DNA from: an uncultured Prevotellaceae bacterium | GTDB taxonomy: Bacteria; Bacteroidota; Bacteroidia; Bacteroidales; Muribaculaceae | Direction: 5' to 3' | Length of the DNA: 20,365 bases | Assembly: GCA_905210415.1 (NCBI GenBank) | Contig: CAJLWM010000040.1 | Span: 1-20,365, forward strand | Part shown: positions 1 to 6,223 of the stretch, in pieces | Numbering within the stretch: the stretch's first letter is position 1 | Layout of the letters: every line of letters begins with the position of its first letter | Notes under the pieces: model-generated | Database searches by the model: none | What the model was told of the DNA's origin: nothing | Seen by the model: only the letters and a program-made list of their open reading frames with translations | Position numbers and translations under genes: made by a program

Positions 1-100
1 AAAGATGCCTTATAAAAGCCGAAAAACGCCAAGCAGTAGAAAAATATTTACATATACGTCCTATTGCCCGATTTGGGTTTATCCCAACACGATTTCGGGG
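1..100 (-). repeat. Dispersed ~100-base element, copy 1
   Basis: This is a non-coding element related to the one at 5876-5975. Blocks shared exactly are AAAGATGCCTTATAAAA (1-17), CCAAGCAGTAGAA (29-41) and TTTACATATACG (47-58), followed by the conserved hairpin region. Here the nested hairpin has an outer stem CCCGA (67-71) with TCGGG (95-99) and an inner stem TTGGG (73-77) with CCCAA (83-87). It covers the last codons and stop of the YjbR-like gene, so I assign the minus strand as the sense strand. The window begins inside or at the edge of the element, so its true boundary is unknown. No ORF inside it looks real. Confidence 0.75.
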
Positions 101-441
101 AACTCCTCACGAATTTTTCGCGGCAACTTCTTCACCACCTCGCTATAGCTGTGGCGTATAAGCGAGCAAATCATAGCGTCGCTCAATCCGCCATAAAGGT
201 CAAGTTGATTCCAATACCGCTTATTCATGTGAAAAGCCGGCTTTATCTCGGCATACTTCTCGCGCAATTCCTCGGCATAGCACGGTTCACACTTCGTCAC
301 AAACCACTTGGTGTCATCGAGATCGATCATCGCGAAAATCTTCCCGAACACACGAAATGCCAGCACACTCTCATCGAAGGGAAAATCCTCTGTGGCGCGC
401 GGCATGCTCAAGCAATAATCTCTAAGTTTCTCAACATTCAT
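79..441 (-). CDS. YjbR/MmcQ-like small protein
   Basis: A 120-residue protein that starts MNVEKLRDYCLSMP and continues with a TEDFPFDESVLAFRV segment, FAMIDLDD, a KCEP segment and a HMNKRYWNQL segment. This order and length match the MmcQ/YjbR family, a small alpha/beta fold resembling double-wing DNA-binding domains. The cellular role of the family is not established. Family members usually end soon after the KKLPRKIREE-type helix. Here the last residues (FPEIVLG) and the stop are encoded inside the hairpin of the dispersed repeat at 1-100, so the C-terminal tail may come from that element. The gene is divergent from the aldose epimerase gene, and a TATCTTTG promoter element lies about 50 bases upstream of the start. 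The family call is firm; function is unknown. Confidence 0.88.
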   Translation of the reverse strand: MNVEKLRDYCLSMPRATEDFPFDESVLAFRVFGKIFAMIDLDDTKWFVTKCEPCYAEELREKYAEIKPAFHMNKRYWNQLDLYGGLSDAMICSLIRHSYSEVVKKLPRKIREEFPEIVLG

Positions 442-490
442 CTCTTAGTGTTTTTGTCGGGCGAGAAATAATTTCTACACCATACTATCA

Positions 491-524
491 CAAAGATAGT
501 GCAAACACTTTGCTTTGCAACAAA
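491..524 (-). promoter_or_regulatory. Promoter of the YjbR-like gene
   Basis: On the minus strand a TATCTTTG element (498 down to 491) fits the Bacteroidetes -7 consensus TAnnTTTG. TTTG (524 to 521) lies 22 bases further upstream and fits the -33 element. An inverted repeat ACTATC/GATAGT (484-500) overlaps the -7 element. Confidence 0.55.
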
Positions 525-547
525 ATCCTTCCCTTTTCAACTTATTA

Positions 548-579
548 ATTGACACATTCCGCAGAAATGATTAATTTTG
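548..579 (+). promoter_or_regulatory. Promoter of the aldose epimerase-like gene
   Basis: TAATTTTG (572-579) is a perfect match to the Bacteroidetes -7 consensus TAnnTTTG. ATTG (548-551), 20 bases upstream, is an acceptable -33 element. The inferred leader is about 40 bases long, AC-rich and lacks a Shine-Dalgarno sequence. Confidence 0.6.
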
Positions 580-623
580 CCTTTCCAACCTAAACAACAA
601 CAATCAATCACATAAACTCAACG

Positions 624-1505
624 ATGATTAAATTATCTAACTCAATTCTCGAAATCGCCATCAAAGAACATGGCGCCGAACTATGCAGCATTGTCCGCTC
701 GGGCAATGAACACCTTTGGAATGCCGACCCAAGCATCTGGGCTCGCCATTCGCCAGTGCTATTCCCGATCGTTGGTCGCGTGTGGGAAGGTCGCTACCGC
801 ATATTGAACAATGAATACAATCTGCCTCAACACGGATTTGCTCGCGATATGGACTTCACTCTCGTGGAGGAAACCGACACCAGCGCCCGCTTCGTGCTCG
901 AAAGCAACGATGAGACGCTTGCCAAATACCCTTACCCATTCCGCCTCACTATCAGCTACCGCCTTGAGGGCGATCAAGTGATTGTGGGTTGGGACGTGGA
1001 GAATATCGGCAAGCAACCAATGCACTTCCAAATCGGAGCACACCCAGCATTTGTGTTGCCTGAATTCGATGCCAATGATCCTGCGCCTCGCGGCTACTTC
1101 TCATTTGAGGGCAACAAACAGCTCTACTACATTCGCCCAGGCGAAAAGGGCTGCGCTCGCACCGAGGTATATGAGTTCCAGCCAGACTGCGGCGACACTC
1201 TCGCCATCACCCCTGATGCTTTCGGCCCAGAAACATATATGTTTGAAAACAACCAATTGACGGGTGTGGGCATCCTCGACAAGCAACATCGCCCATACAT
1301 CACAGTAAATTTCGATGCGCCTATCTTGGCTCTTTGGGCTCCTGTTAAGGCTCACCCAGAATGTCCATTTGTGTGCATCGAACCATGGTATGGCCGTTGC
1401 GACTATATGCACTATGAGGGCGACTTCGCTTCACGCCCTTGGATGAACCACCTTGCTGCCGGCAAGCACTTCACCACCGAATACACTATCACAATACATC
1501 AGTGA
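624..1505 (+). CDS. Aldose 1-epimerase family protein (LacX-like)
   Basis: A 293-residue cytosolic protein with no signal peptide. The family interconverts alpha and beta anomers of hexoses or hexose phosphates. Visible signatures are PVLFPIVGRVWEGRY near the N-terminus, LPQHGFARDMDF with His70, IGAHPAF with His140, and FVCIEPWYGRCD with Glu253. These match the histidines and the catalytic-base glutamate expected of the galactose mutarotase fold. The shortness and the PQHGFARDMDF wording resemble the LacX/YeaD-like branch rather than the longer secreted GalM form. It stands alone, with its own promoter and a strong terminator. The exact sugar substrate cannot be read from the sequence. Confidence 0.9.
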   Translation: MIKLSNSILEIAIKEHGAELCSIVRSGNEHLWNADPSIWARHSPVLFPIVGRVWEGRYRILNNEYNLPQHGFARDMDFTLVEETDTSARFVLESNDETLAKYPYPFRLTISYRLEGDQVIVGWDVENIGKQPMHFQIGAHPAFVLPEFDANDPAPRGYFSFEGNKQLYYIRPGEKGCARTEVYEFQPDCGDTLAITPDAFGPETYMFENNQLTGVGILDKQHRPYITVNFDAPILALWAPVKAHPECPFVCIEPWYGRCDYMHYEGDFASRPWMNHLAAGKHFTTEYTITIHQ

Positions 1506-1527
1506 TAATCCCAAATCTATATTACAC

Positions 1528-1570
1528 AGCGAAGGCTCTCTGGTTTCTCACCAAAGAGCCTTCGCTTTTT
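1528..1570 (+). terminator. Intrinsic terminator after the aldose epimerase gene
   Basis: Arms AGCGAAGGCTCT (1528-1539) and AGAGCCTTCGCT (1555-1566) pair perfectly. TGG/CCA adds inner pairs after one mismatch, and the hairpin is followed by TTTTT (1566-1570). It lies 23 bases after the stop codon. The convergent CobW-like gene ends at 1583, so the same hairpin could also shield that gene's 3' end, but it has no T-tract in that direction. Confidence 0.88.
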
Positions 1571-1582
1571 ATATTTCACAAA

Positions 1583-2860
1583 TTAGAATTCCACTAAGCA
1601 GGCATCGAGTGCCTCGGTAATTGCTTTCTTATCGAGGTGCTGACCGATAAACACCAGTTTTTGCTGGCGGTCGCCATAAGGTTCCTCCCAATCGCGGCGC
1701 AGGCCCTCATCACGTCTTAGCAACTGCTGCAATTCCTCTTCAGGCATTGTGGCATACCATTGTCCGGCATTTGTCAAGCCCACCTGCTTACCAGCCTGTT
1801 CAAACACGTAGCAGAGGTCTTTTTCGGTCTTGAAATAACAAACACCCTTGGCACGAATAATGCCCTTTGGCCACTTGCGTGCCACGAAATCGTCGAAGCG
1901 ATTGATGTCGAACGGACGGCGTGCCTTATACACAAATGTGCCTATGCCATATTCTTCCACTTCACCGCCGTCGTGATGGTGGTGATGATGGTGGTGACCG
2001 TGCTCATGTTCGTGATGCTCGTCGTGCTCATGATGATGCTCATCTTCGTCGTCATAATCGTGGTGATGGTGATGCTCGTGATCGTGTTCATCCTCGTCGT
2101 CATCATCATCTTCTTCGTCGTGATGACCATCGCCCTCTATCTCATTGATCCAAGCAGCCGATGTAGCCACCTTGTCGAAATCAAACATGCCGGTATTCAA
2201 TATCTTGTCGAAATCAACATTGCCATAGTCGCACTCAATGATTTCTGCCTTTGGCTGCAATGCACGGATTATCTCCTTGATGCGCGCCAACTCCGATGGC
2301 TCTACCATCGAGGCCTTGTTGAGCAACACTATATTACAGAATTCTATCTGCTGAATCACCAGATTTTCAATATCTTCTTCATCAATACCCGTGCGCAAGA
2401 GGTCGCCACCGCACTTAAATTCATCCTTCATGCGCAGAGCATCCACCACGGTGCAGATGCAATCGAGCTTGGCAAGCCCGTCGAGCATATATTTTGCTCC
2501 GAGTTGAGGCATCGAGCAAATAGTCTGTGCAATAGGAGCAGGTTCGCAGATACCGCTGGCCTCAATCACTATATAATCAAATTTGTGAGTGCTGGTGATG
2601 TCGTGGAGTTGCTCTATCAAATCCATCTTGAGTGTGCAGCAGATGCAGCCATTCTGCAATGCCACAAGGCTCTCGTCGCTTTTGCCCACTATGCCACCCT
2701 TCTCAATGAGAGAAGCGTCGATATTCACTTCGCCTATATCGTTTACAATCACAGCAAACTTGATTCCTTGCTTATTGCTAAGGATACGATTGAGCAAAGT
2801 GGTCTTGCCGCTACCAAGGTAACCAGTGAGCAGCAGCACTGGCAAATCATTAATTTTCAT
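1583..2860 (-). CDS. CobW/COG0523 family GTPase, putative metal chaperone
   Basis: A 425-residue G3E-family P-loop protein with Walker A GYLGSGKTT (residues 13-21), NDIGEVNID (40-48), the COG0523 metal motif GCICC (71-75, Cys72/74/75), an IVIEASGICEPAP segment, and a C-terminal CobW_C-type domain (from about residue 305). Between the two domains, residues 243-296 are almost entirely His, Asp and Glu, including a run of eight histidines. This resembles the metal-binding loops of zinc-handling COG0523 proteins. The usual NKxD base-recognition motif reads NKAS (181-184). The likely role is nucleotide-dependent delivery or storage of zinc or another metal, but the metal and client are not shown. 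The start is supported by AAAGGAGG upstream. No cobalamin genes are nearby, so a cobalamin role is unlikely. Confidence 0.88.
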   Translation of the reverse strand: MKINDLPVLLLTGYLGSGKTTLLNRILSNKQGIKFAVIVNDIGEVNIDASLIEKGGIVGKSDESLVALQNGCICCTLKMDLIEQLHDITSTHKFDYIVIEASGICEPAPIAQTICSMPQLGAKYMLDGLAKLDCICTVVDALRMKDEFKCGGDLLRTGIDEEDIENLVIQQIEFCNIVLLNKASMVEPSELARIKEIIRALQPKAEIIECDYGNVDFDKILNTGMFDFDKVATSAAWINEIEGDGHHDEEDDDDDEDEHDHEHHHHHDYDDEDEHHHEHDEHHEHEHGHHHHHHHHDGGEVEEYGIGTFVYKARRPFDINRFDDFVARKWPKGIIRAKGVCYFKTEKDLCYVFEQAGKQVGLTNAGQWYATMPEEELQQLLRRDEGLRRDWEEPYGDRQQKLVFIGQHLDKKAITEALDACLVEF

Positions 2861-2864
2861 TTTC

Positions 2865-2884
2865 AGTATTCCTCCTTTAATTTG
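2865..2884 (-). promoter_or_regulatory. Strong Shine-Dalgarno of the CobW-like gene
   Basis: On the minus strand AAAGGAGG sits about ten bases before the ATG at 2860. This is an unusually good ribosome binding site for this genome, where most genes in the window lack one, and it fixes the start codon. Confidence 0.6.
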
Positions 2885-2901
2885 TTTGCTACACTACATT
2901 A

Positions 2902-2941
2902 CAAAAATAATGCCTAACTCACTTGAGCAAGGCATAAAAAA
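2902..2941 (-). terminator. Terminator between the TTD14-like and CobW-like genes
   Basis: A hairpin with stems ATGCCT (2910-2915)/AGGCAT (2930-2935) and CTCA (2918-2921)/TGAG (2924-2927). On the minus strand it is followed by TATTTTTG and preceded by TTTTTT, so it could work in both directions. It starts 12 bases after the stop of the kinase-CYTH gene and suggests that the CobW-like gene is transcribed separately. Confidence 0.75.
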
Positions 2942-2946
2942 TATCA

Positions 2947-4050
2947 TCACACTCTGAGAGCAAGATTGCGGTTGTAATACTTAGTATTGCCCGTAATGTC
3001 CTCTATCACACGCAGGAATGGTGGGAATTTCACTTCCTGATGATTGTCAATTCCCTTTGTTTCAAGTATCACAAGGTTGTTCACAGGTTCTTGATAAGTG
3101 TCGAGTTCAAAGAACTGGCCTTTCCAAATGAAGCTCTTACGCAGTTTCTTCACGGTGCTACGGTATGGGTCGGCTTGCTGCAGCAGCGACTGATACAGAT
3201 TGTTGTTCACTTGGCGCTCTGTCACAAGTTCTTCGGTGTCAGAGAGTTTCTTCTTGGTGAGGTGAACATTCACATACTTGCCATTCCATCCGCGGCGACG
3301 CAAACGCACCTCGCAGTCAGGATCTGCCACCAGATAAGTCTGGGTGATGTCGCTTTCTATGCAATCAGGCACTTCGCCGATTACCTCAACAATATATTTG
3401 CGCTCTTGCTCGATAGGCTGTGGCAAGCCAAGCACGTTGCTAATCTCCTTGAGCACGCGATTGAGCTTTTGGTCGAAATCAACATTATTATTTATCACGC
3501 GCAGGTGAGGATGACCTGTCCACGCCTTAATCACCTTCTTATCCAGTTCGCGGGCGATTTTCAAGCCAGCCTCATCGGCCTTCTCCAATCGCTGAGCATT
3601 GTTGCTGGTGGTGTAGAATTGCTCTGCACCATCGGCCGCCGACACCAAGTGAAGCACAGCATCATAGCGGCCACGCAATGTGGCTGTGTCAGTGCCTACG
3701 CTCGAGGTGATGTTTTGCCATGTATCAGCATCCATATACGCCGAAATATCAAGAGTGCCGCGGTCGCAGATTATCACACATGGCTCGGTGCATGCCTCTG
3801 CCATACGCTCAAACTTGTCTTCGAGCGCAAGCTGAATCTCCAATGTGGCTTTCTCGCCCTCATAGAAAAACTCGCGGTTGGAGGTGAGGTAGTTCATACC
3901 TGCCTGAGTGAACATGGTAGGCACTTCTGGAATGGTGAACACTTTGTAACCAAGATTGCTGAAGTGTTCTATCACTCTCACTAATGCAGTGGTTTTGCCG
4001 GCGCAAGGTCCGCCAGTAAGCACTATTCGTTTGATATTAGCATTAGGCAT
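2947..4050 (-). CDS. P-loop kinase/ATPase (AAA_28-like) fused to a CYTH-like domain (TTD14-like)
   Basis: A 367-residue cytosolic protein with two domains. Residues 1-205 form a P-loop kinase-like domain with Walker A GGPCAGKTT (13-21) and a IICDRGTLDIS segment typical of the AAA_28/NadR-type kinase group. From residue 213 a CYTH/triphosphate-tunnel-like domain begins with the signature ExExK (Glu214, Glu216, Lys218), followed by EVRLRRRG, a VHLTKKKL segment and an ELDTY segment. The same two-part layout is known in the animal protein TTD14, a nucleotide-binding protein with a phosphoinositide-binding role, and in bacterial homologues of unknown function. A nucleotide or polyphosphate substrate is plausible. 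The gene is followed by its own terminator and stands apart from its neighbours. Confidence 0.82.
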   Translation of the reverse strand: MPNANIKRIVLTGGPCAGKTTALVRVIEHFSNLGYKVFTIPEVPTMFTQAGMNYLTSNREFFYEGEKATLEIQLALEDKFERMAEACTEPCVIICDRGTLDISAYMDADTWQNITSSVGTDTATLRGRYDAVLHLVSAADGAEQFYTTSNNAQRLEKADEAGLKIARELDKKVIKAWTGHPHLRVINNNVDFDQKLNRVLKEISNVLGLPQPIEQERKYIVEVIGEVPDCIESDITQTYLVADPDCEVRLRRRGWNGKYVNVHLTKKKLSDTEELVTERQVNNNLYQSLLQQADPYRSTVKKLRKSFIWKGQFFELDTYQEPVNNLVILETKGIDNHQEVKFPPFLRVIEDITGNTKYYNRNLALRV

Positions 4051-4117
4051 AATCGTAGTTTTGTGATAAATAAGTTATATGATATGATTTTTTAATATTC
4101 CCGACCGAGCTATTTCT

Positions 4118-4162
4118 TAAAAAACTAAATATCAGCCACCGAGCACTCGCGCCGATGGCTGA
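4118..4162 (-). terminator. Terminator downstream of the META-domain gene
   Basis: On the minus strand the stem TCAGCCA/TGGCTGA (4162-4156 with 4138-4132), extended by G-U pairs and enclosing a CGAG/CTCG mini-stem, is followed by TATTTAGTTTTTT. It lies about 70 bases after the stop of the lipoprotein gene and before the start of the kinase-CYTH gene. Confidence 0.65.
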
Positions 4163-4184
4163 ATTATAGCGTATTCTCGCATAT

Positions 4185-4218
4185 TTGCTTTTGCGATAGA
4201 TTTCTGTCGCTAAAGCAA
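4185..4218. other. Long hairpin in the intergenic region
   Basis: Arms 4185-4200 and 4203-4218 are complementary at 14 of 16 positions, with one further G-T pair. A second overlapping stem, CGCTAA/TTAGCG, follows and leads into TTTTTTT on the plus strand (4230-4236), although no plus-strand gene lies upstream. It sits in the 3' untranslated region of the META-domain gene and may protect its 3' end. Confidence 0.5.
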
Positions 4219-4234
4219 TTAGCGCGATGTTTTT

Positions 4235-4636
4235 TTACTTCTTTCGCTTAAGAGTCATCACCGATTCACCATTCTTGTTGAAAATAGTAGCCTCGTCGTT
4301 CTCCACCTTTACAGTTGCAGTGCTGTTAAGAGCCTTAGTGATGGCAGTTTCCATCTCCATGCTTTGACCCAACATTTGAGTCATACCCATAGTGCCGAAT
4401 GTCAAAGAATCGCCCTTAGTGCTATACGAACCAAAGAAAGTGTTCACAGTGGCATTGCCATTGATGTTGCCCTTACCATCAAATTCGATGAAAGCCTCAG
4501 AATCGCCGCCCACTGTGCTCACGCCACATGCGTTTGTGATTACCCATTGACCTTCCATATTAACGTTGTTCTTTGATGCGCAGCTGCACAAAATCATCAT
4601 TGCTGCAGTAATTGCAATTGCAAAAAATTTCTTCAT
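4235..4636 (-). CDS. META/HslJ-like lipoprotein
   Basis: A 133-residue exported lipoprotein. The signal MKKFFAIAITAAMMILCSC ends in a lipobox whose cysteine is residue 19. The mature part has the small beta-strand pattern of META/HslJ domains: MEGQWVITNACG, EAFIEFDGKGNINGNATVNTF with the conserved glycine-asparagine turn, YSTKGDSLTFG, MTQMLG and a closing TIFNKNGESVMTLKR. The family is associated with the cell envelope and with stress or antibiotic tolerance in a few species; no enzymatic role is known. It has its own promoter (4688-4718) and terminator, so it is probably monocistronic. The META assignment is from pattern only. Confidence 0.82.
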   Translation of the reverse strand: MKKFFAIAITAAMMILCSCASKNNVNMEGQWVITNACGVSTVGGDSEAFIEFDGKGNINGNATVNTFFGSYSTKGDSLTFGTMGMTQMLGQSMEMETAITKALNSTATVKVENDEATIFNKNGESVMTLKRKK

Positions 4637-4687
4637 CTTAAAAAATTCTTCTTGTTCTTAAATATTAAATACACGTAATTTCGGGTG

Positions 4688-4718
4688 CAAAGATAGCAAC
4701 TATCGCCGATTGTACAAA
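4688..4718 (-). promoter_or_regulatory. Promoter of the META-domain lipoprotein gene
   Basis: On the minus strand TTTG (4718-4715) is followed after 19 bases by TATCTTTG (4695-4688), an almost ideal Bacteroidetes promoter. The -7 element overlaps a short inverted repeat GATAG-CAA-CTATC (4692-4704), echoing the inverted repeat at the YjbR promoter. Confidence 0.72.
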
Positions 4719-4802
4719 ATTTTGGGTTCTCAGTCACCAATCCACAGGCTGCATTTAGCCCAAAAGAGATAGTAGCAACATTTCTGGCACTTATTCCTCC
4801 GA

Positions 4803-5783
4803 TTACTTTTTACCCTGATTTATCACATAGATGCCGCCCGCAGCAAGCGTGCCCGCCACAAGATACTTCCAGTAGAACGGTTCGCCAAGACAAAGGCACG
4901 ATGTCACCGCTCCCACCACAGGGATGAGCGAATTGAAGATTGCCACTCGCCCAACAGGGTTGCACGATAGCAGCTTATTATACAATGTGAATGCCACGGT
5001 GCTAATGCCTATCAGCAACAGCAATATCACCACGCCCCATAGCGTGATGCTTGGCAACACACCGCCCATTGCCACACCGGGCACCACAAGCAGCGCTCCG
5101 CCTATGGTAAGGCTATAGCCAGTGCCCACAAATATGTCTACTCTGCGGCTCAACGGACGCGTGAGCAGTCCGGCTGTGGCTCCGCACAGAGCATTGAGCG
5201 CTATCATTCCGTCGCCCAGCCAAGTGAAACCTCCACTCTCCTCGCCGCCAAGGTTGAGCGCGATAATGCCAATGGCTCCCATCACACAGCCCACTATCTT
5301 GCGCACCGTGAGCCTGTCGCTGCGAAAAAACACGCATGCCAGCAGCACTACCACAAACACGCTCAGACTATTGAGTATGGCCGCACGCGAACCGGCGCTA
5401 TGCGACAATCCAAAATAGAAAAACGCATAGTGCAGCGTGGTGTTAAACATCGAGAACATCAGCACAAACCACCAGTCGCCACGGCTTCGCAGCGAGAATT
5501 TAGCGTGCCTACTCGAGGCTATGGCAAGTATTATCAATCCCGATATGGCAAATCGCACTCCGGCAAACAGCATCTTGCTGCCCGTCATCTGCTGCGTTAT
5601 GCCAAACTCGACAAGCCCCATCTTGATGAGCGGATATGCCCAACCCCACGCCACTGCCGCAGTGAGCGCAAAGAGAGACACCCACACAGGGCGCTGAAAC
5701 ACGCTCACCGAGCATACTCCATCGTTATTCTTATTTTCAATATTCATTTTCCTACAGAAGACATTTTTTCCCAATTCGGACAT
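4803..5783 (-). CDS. EamA/DMT-family permease
   Basis: A 326-residue inner-membrane protein with about ten hydrophobic segments in two EamA repeats. The first repeat begins VSLFALTAAVAWGWAYPLIK. The second begins near WLGDGMIALNALCGATAGLL. Hydrophilic breaks such as SSRHAKFSLRSRGDWW and FFRSDRLTVRK match cytoplasmic loops. The drug/metabolite transporter superfamily exports or imports small metabolites, and the substrate cannot be predicted here. An internal ATG at 5747, preceded by GTAGGAAA, would remove 12 residues and may be the true start, since the sequence before it is poorly family-like. The upstream side contains the long palindrome and repeat copy 2. No good promoter of its own is seen, so read-through from the 5989-6093 gene is possible. 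Confidence 0.88.
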   Translation of the reverse strand: MSELGKNVFCRKMNIENKNNDGVCSVSVFQRPVWVSLFALTAAVAWGWAYPLIKMGLVEFGITQQMTGSKMLFAGVRFAISGLIILAIASSRHAKFSLRSRGDWWFVLMFSMFNTTLHYAFFYFGLSHSAGSRAAILNSLSVFVVVLLACVFFRSDRLTVRKIVGCVMGAIGIIALNLGGEESGGFTWLGDGMIALNALCGATAGLLTRPLSRRVDIFVGTGYSLTIGGALLVVPGVAMGGVLPSITLWGVVILLLLIGISTVAFTLYNKLLSCNPVGRVAIFNSLIPVVGAVTSCLCLGEPFYWKYLVAGTLAAGGIYVINQGKK

Positions 5784-5825
5784 TAGGGCTTGGATGGATT
5801 TCGGAATTTTAGAAGCGCAGATCTT

Positions 5826-5874
5826 GTTTGCTTTTTAATGAGTAATAGCCAGCTATTGCGAATTAAAAACAAAC
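5826..5874. repeat. Large interrupted palindrome next to repeat copy 2
   Basis: The outer arms GTTTGCTTTTTAAT (5826-5839) and ATTAAAAACAAAC (5862-5874) pair with one bulged base. The inner arms AATAGC (5844-5849) and GCTATT (5852-5857) pair perfectly around CA. The symmetrical four-base bulges are GAGT and GCGA. The structure ends one or two bases before repeat copy 2 and lies in the leader of the EamA gene. Confidence 0.8.
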
Positions 5875-5875
5875 T

Positions 5876-5975
5876 AAAGATGCCTTATAAAAAACAAAAG
5901 CCTCCAAGCAGTAGAACATAATTTACATATACGGCCTAATGACCGATTTGGGATTATCCCAATACCCGATTCGGA
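5876..5975 (-). repeat. Dispersed ~100-base element, copy 2
   Basis: This is the second copy of the element at 1-100, sharing AAAGATGCCTTATAAAA (5876-5892), CCAAGCAGTAGAA (5904-5916) and TTTACATATACG (5922-5933). The hairpin has an outer stem CCGA (5943-5946)/TCGG (5971-5974) and an inner stem TTGGG (5948-5952)/CCCAA (5958-5962). The loop and spacer bases differ from copy 1 while both stems are kept. It begins just after the stop of the minus-strand miniprotein gene, in the same position relative to a gene as copy 1. Confidence 0.78.
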
Positions 5976-5988
5976 GTTACAGCACACA

Positions 5989-6093
5989 TTATTGCACACC
6001 ATACATCATCGCTATCATCAACACTATCAGTATCAATGCACAAACGGCAATAAGCAGTTGCACCATCACTCGGCGTCGTTTTCCCTTCTCCAT
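5989..6093 (-). CDS. 34-residue single-pass membrane miniprotein
   Basis: A short reading frame with an N-terminal basic cluster MEKGKRRR and then an unbroken hydrophobic stretch (about residues 9-31, including LLIAVCALILIVLMIAMM), ending YGVQ. The topology should be N-in with one membrane span. Three things support a real gene: AGAGGA lies a few bases before the ATG, a TAATTTTG element sits about 28 bases upstream, and the stop is followed immediately by the hairpin element of repeat copy 2. I do not recognise the family. It is divergent from susC and could be a small regulator, a membrane-protein partner or a toxin-like peptide; nothing in the sequence decides this. Confidence 0.6.
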   Translation of the reverse strand: MEKGKRRRVMVQLLIAVCALILIVLMIAMMYGVQ

Positions 6094-6120
6094 ATTCCTC
6101 TTTTCTTTGATTTTACACCG

Positions 6121-6148
6121 CAAAATTACTAATTTCAATTGCAACAAC
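6121..6148 (-). promoter_or_regulatory. Candidate promoter of the membrane miniprotein
   Basis: TAATTTTG (6128-6121, minus strand) matches TAnnTTTG. The only -33-like element is GTTG (6148-6145) with a 16-base spacer, which is short. The predicted leader is about 20 bases and contains AGAGGA. Confidence 0.4.
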
Positions 6149-6223
6149 CCGTATTTCAACCATTTTTAATCCGAAGAAGTTGTTCACAAATTTACACTAA
6201 GCACAGAAAATCAGACGTTTTTG

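Noticed and set aside
64..471. Plus-strand frame beginning MPDLGLSQ, resembling the frame at 5939 beginning MTDLGLSQ
   Set aside because: The similarity comes from the shared non-coding hairpin element. The frames diverge at once afterwards, and the first is antisense to the YjbR-like gene.
1960..2135. Repetitive tract resembling a tandem repeat or CRISPR-like array
   Set aside because: It is low-complexity His/Asp/Glu coding sequence inside the CobW-like gene, with no regular repeat and spacer pattern.
1760..2917. Plus-strand open frame of 385 codons with long hydrophobic runs
   Set aside because: The hydrophobic Val/Met/Ile runs are the complement of the His/Asp/Glu-rich loop of the CobW-like gene, so the apparent membrane segments are an artefact.
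3040..3984. Plus-strand open frame of 314 codons
   Set aside because: It is antisense to the kinase-CYTH gene, whose motifs are clear.
5826..5980. Insertion sequence or integron-type mobile element
   Set aside because: There is no transposase or integrase frame and no clear target-site duplication around the palindrome and repeat, so it is reported only as a repeat.
5939..6169. Plus-strand frame of 76 codons upstream of susC
   Set aside because: It starts in repeat copy 2 and runs antisense to the better supported membrane miniprotein gene. It has no ribosome binding site.
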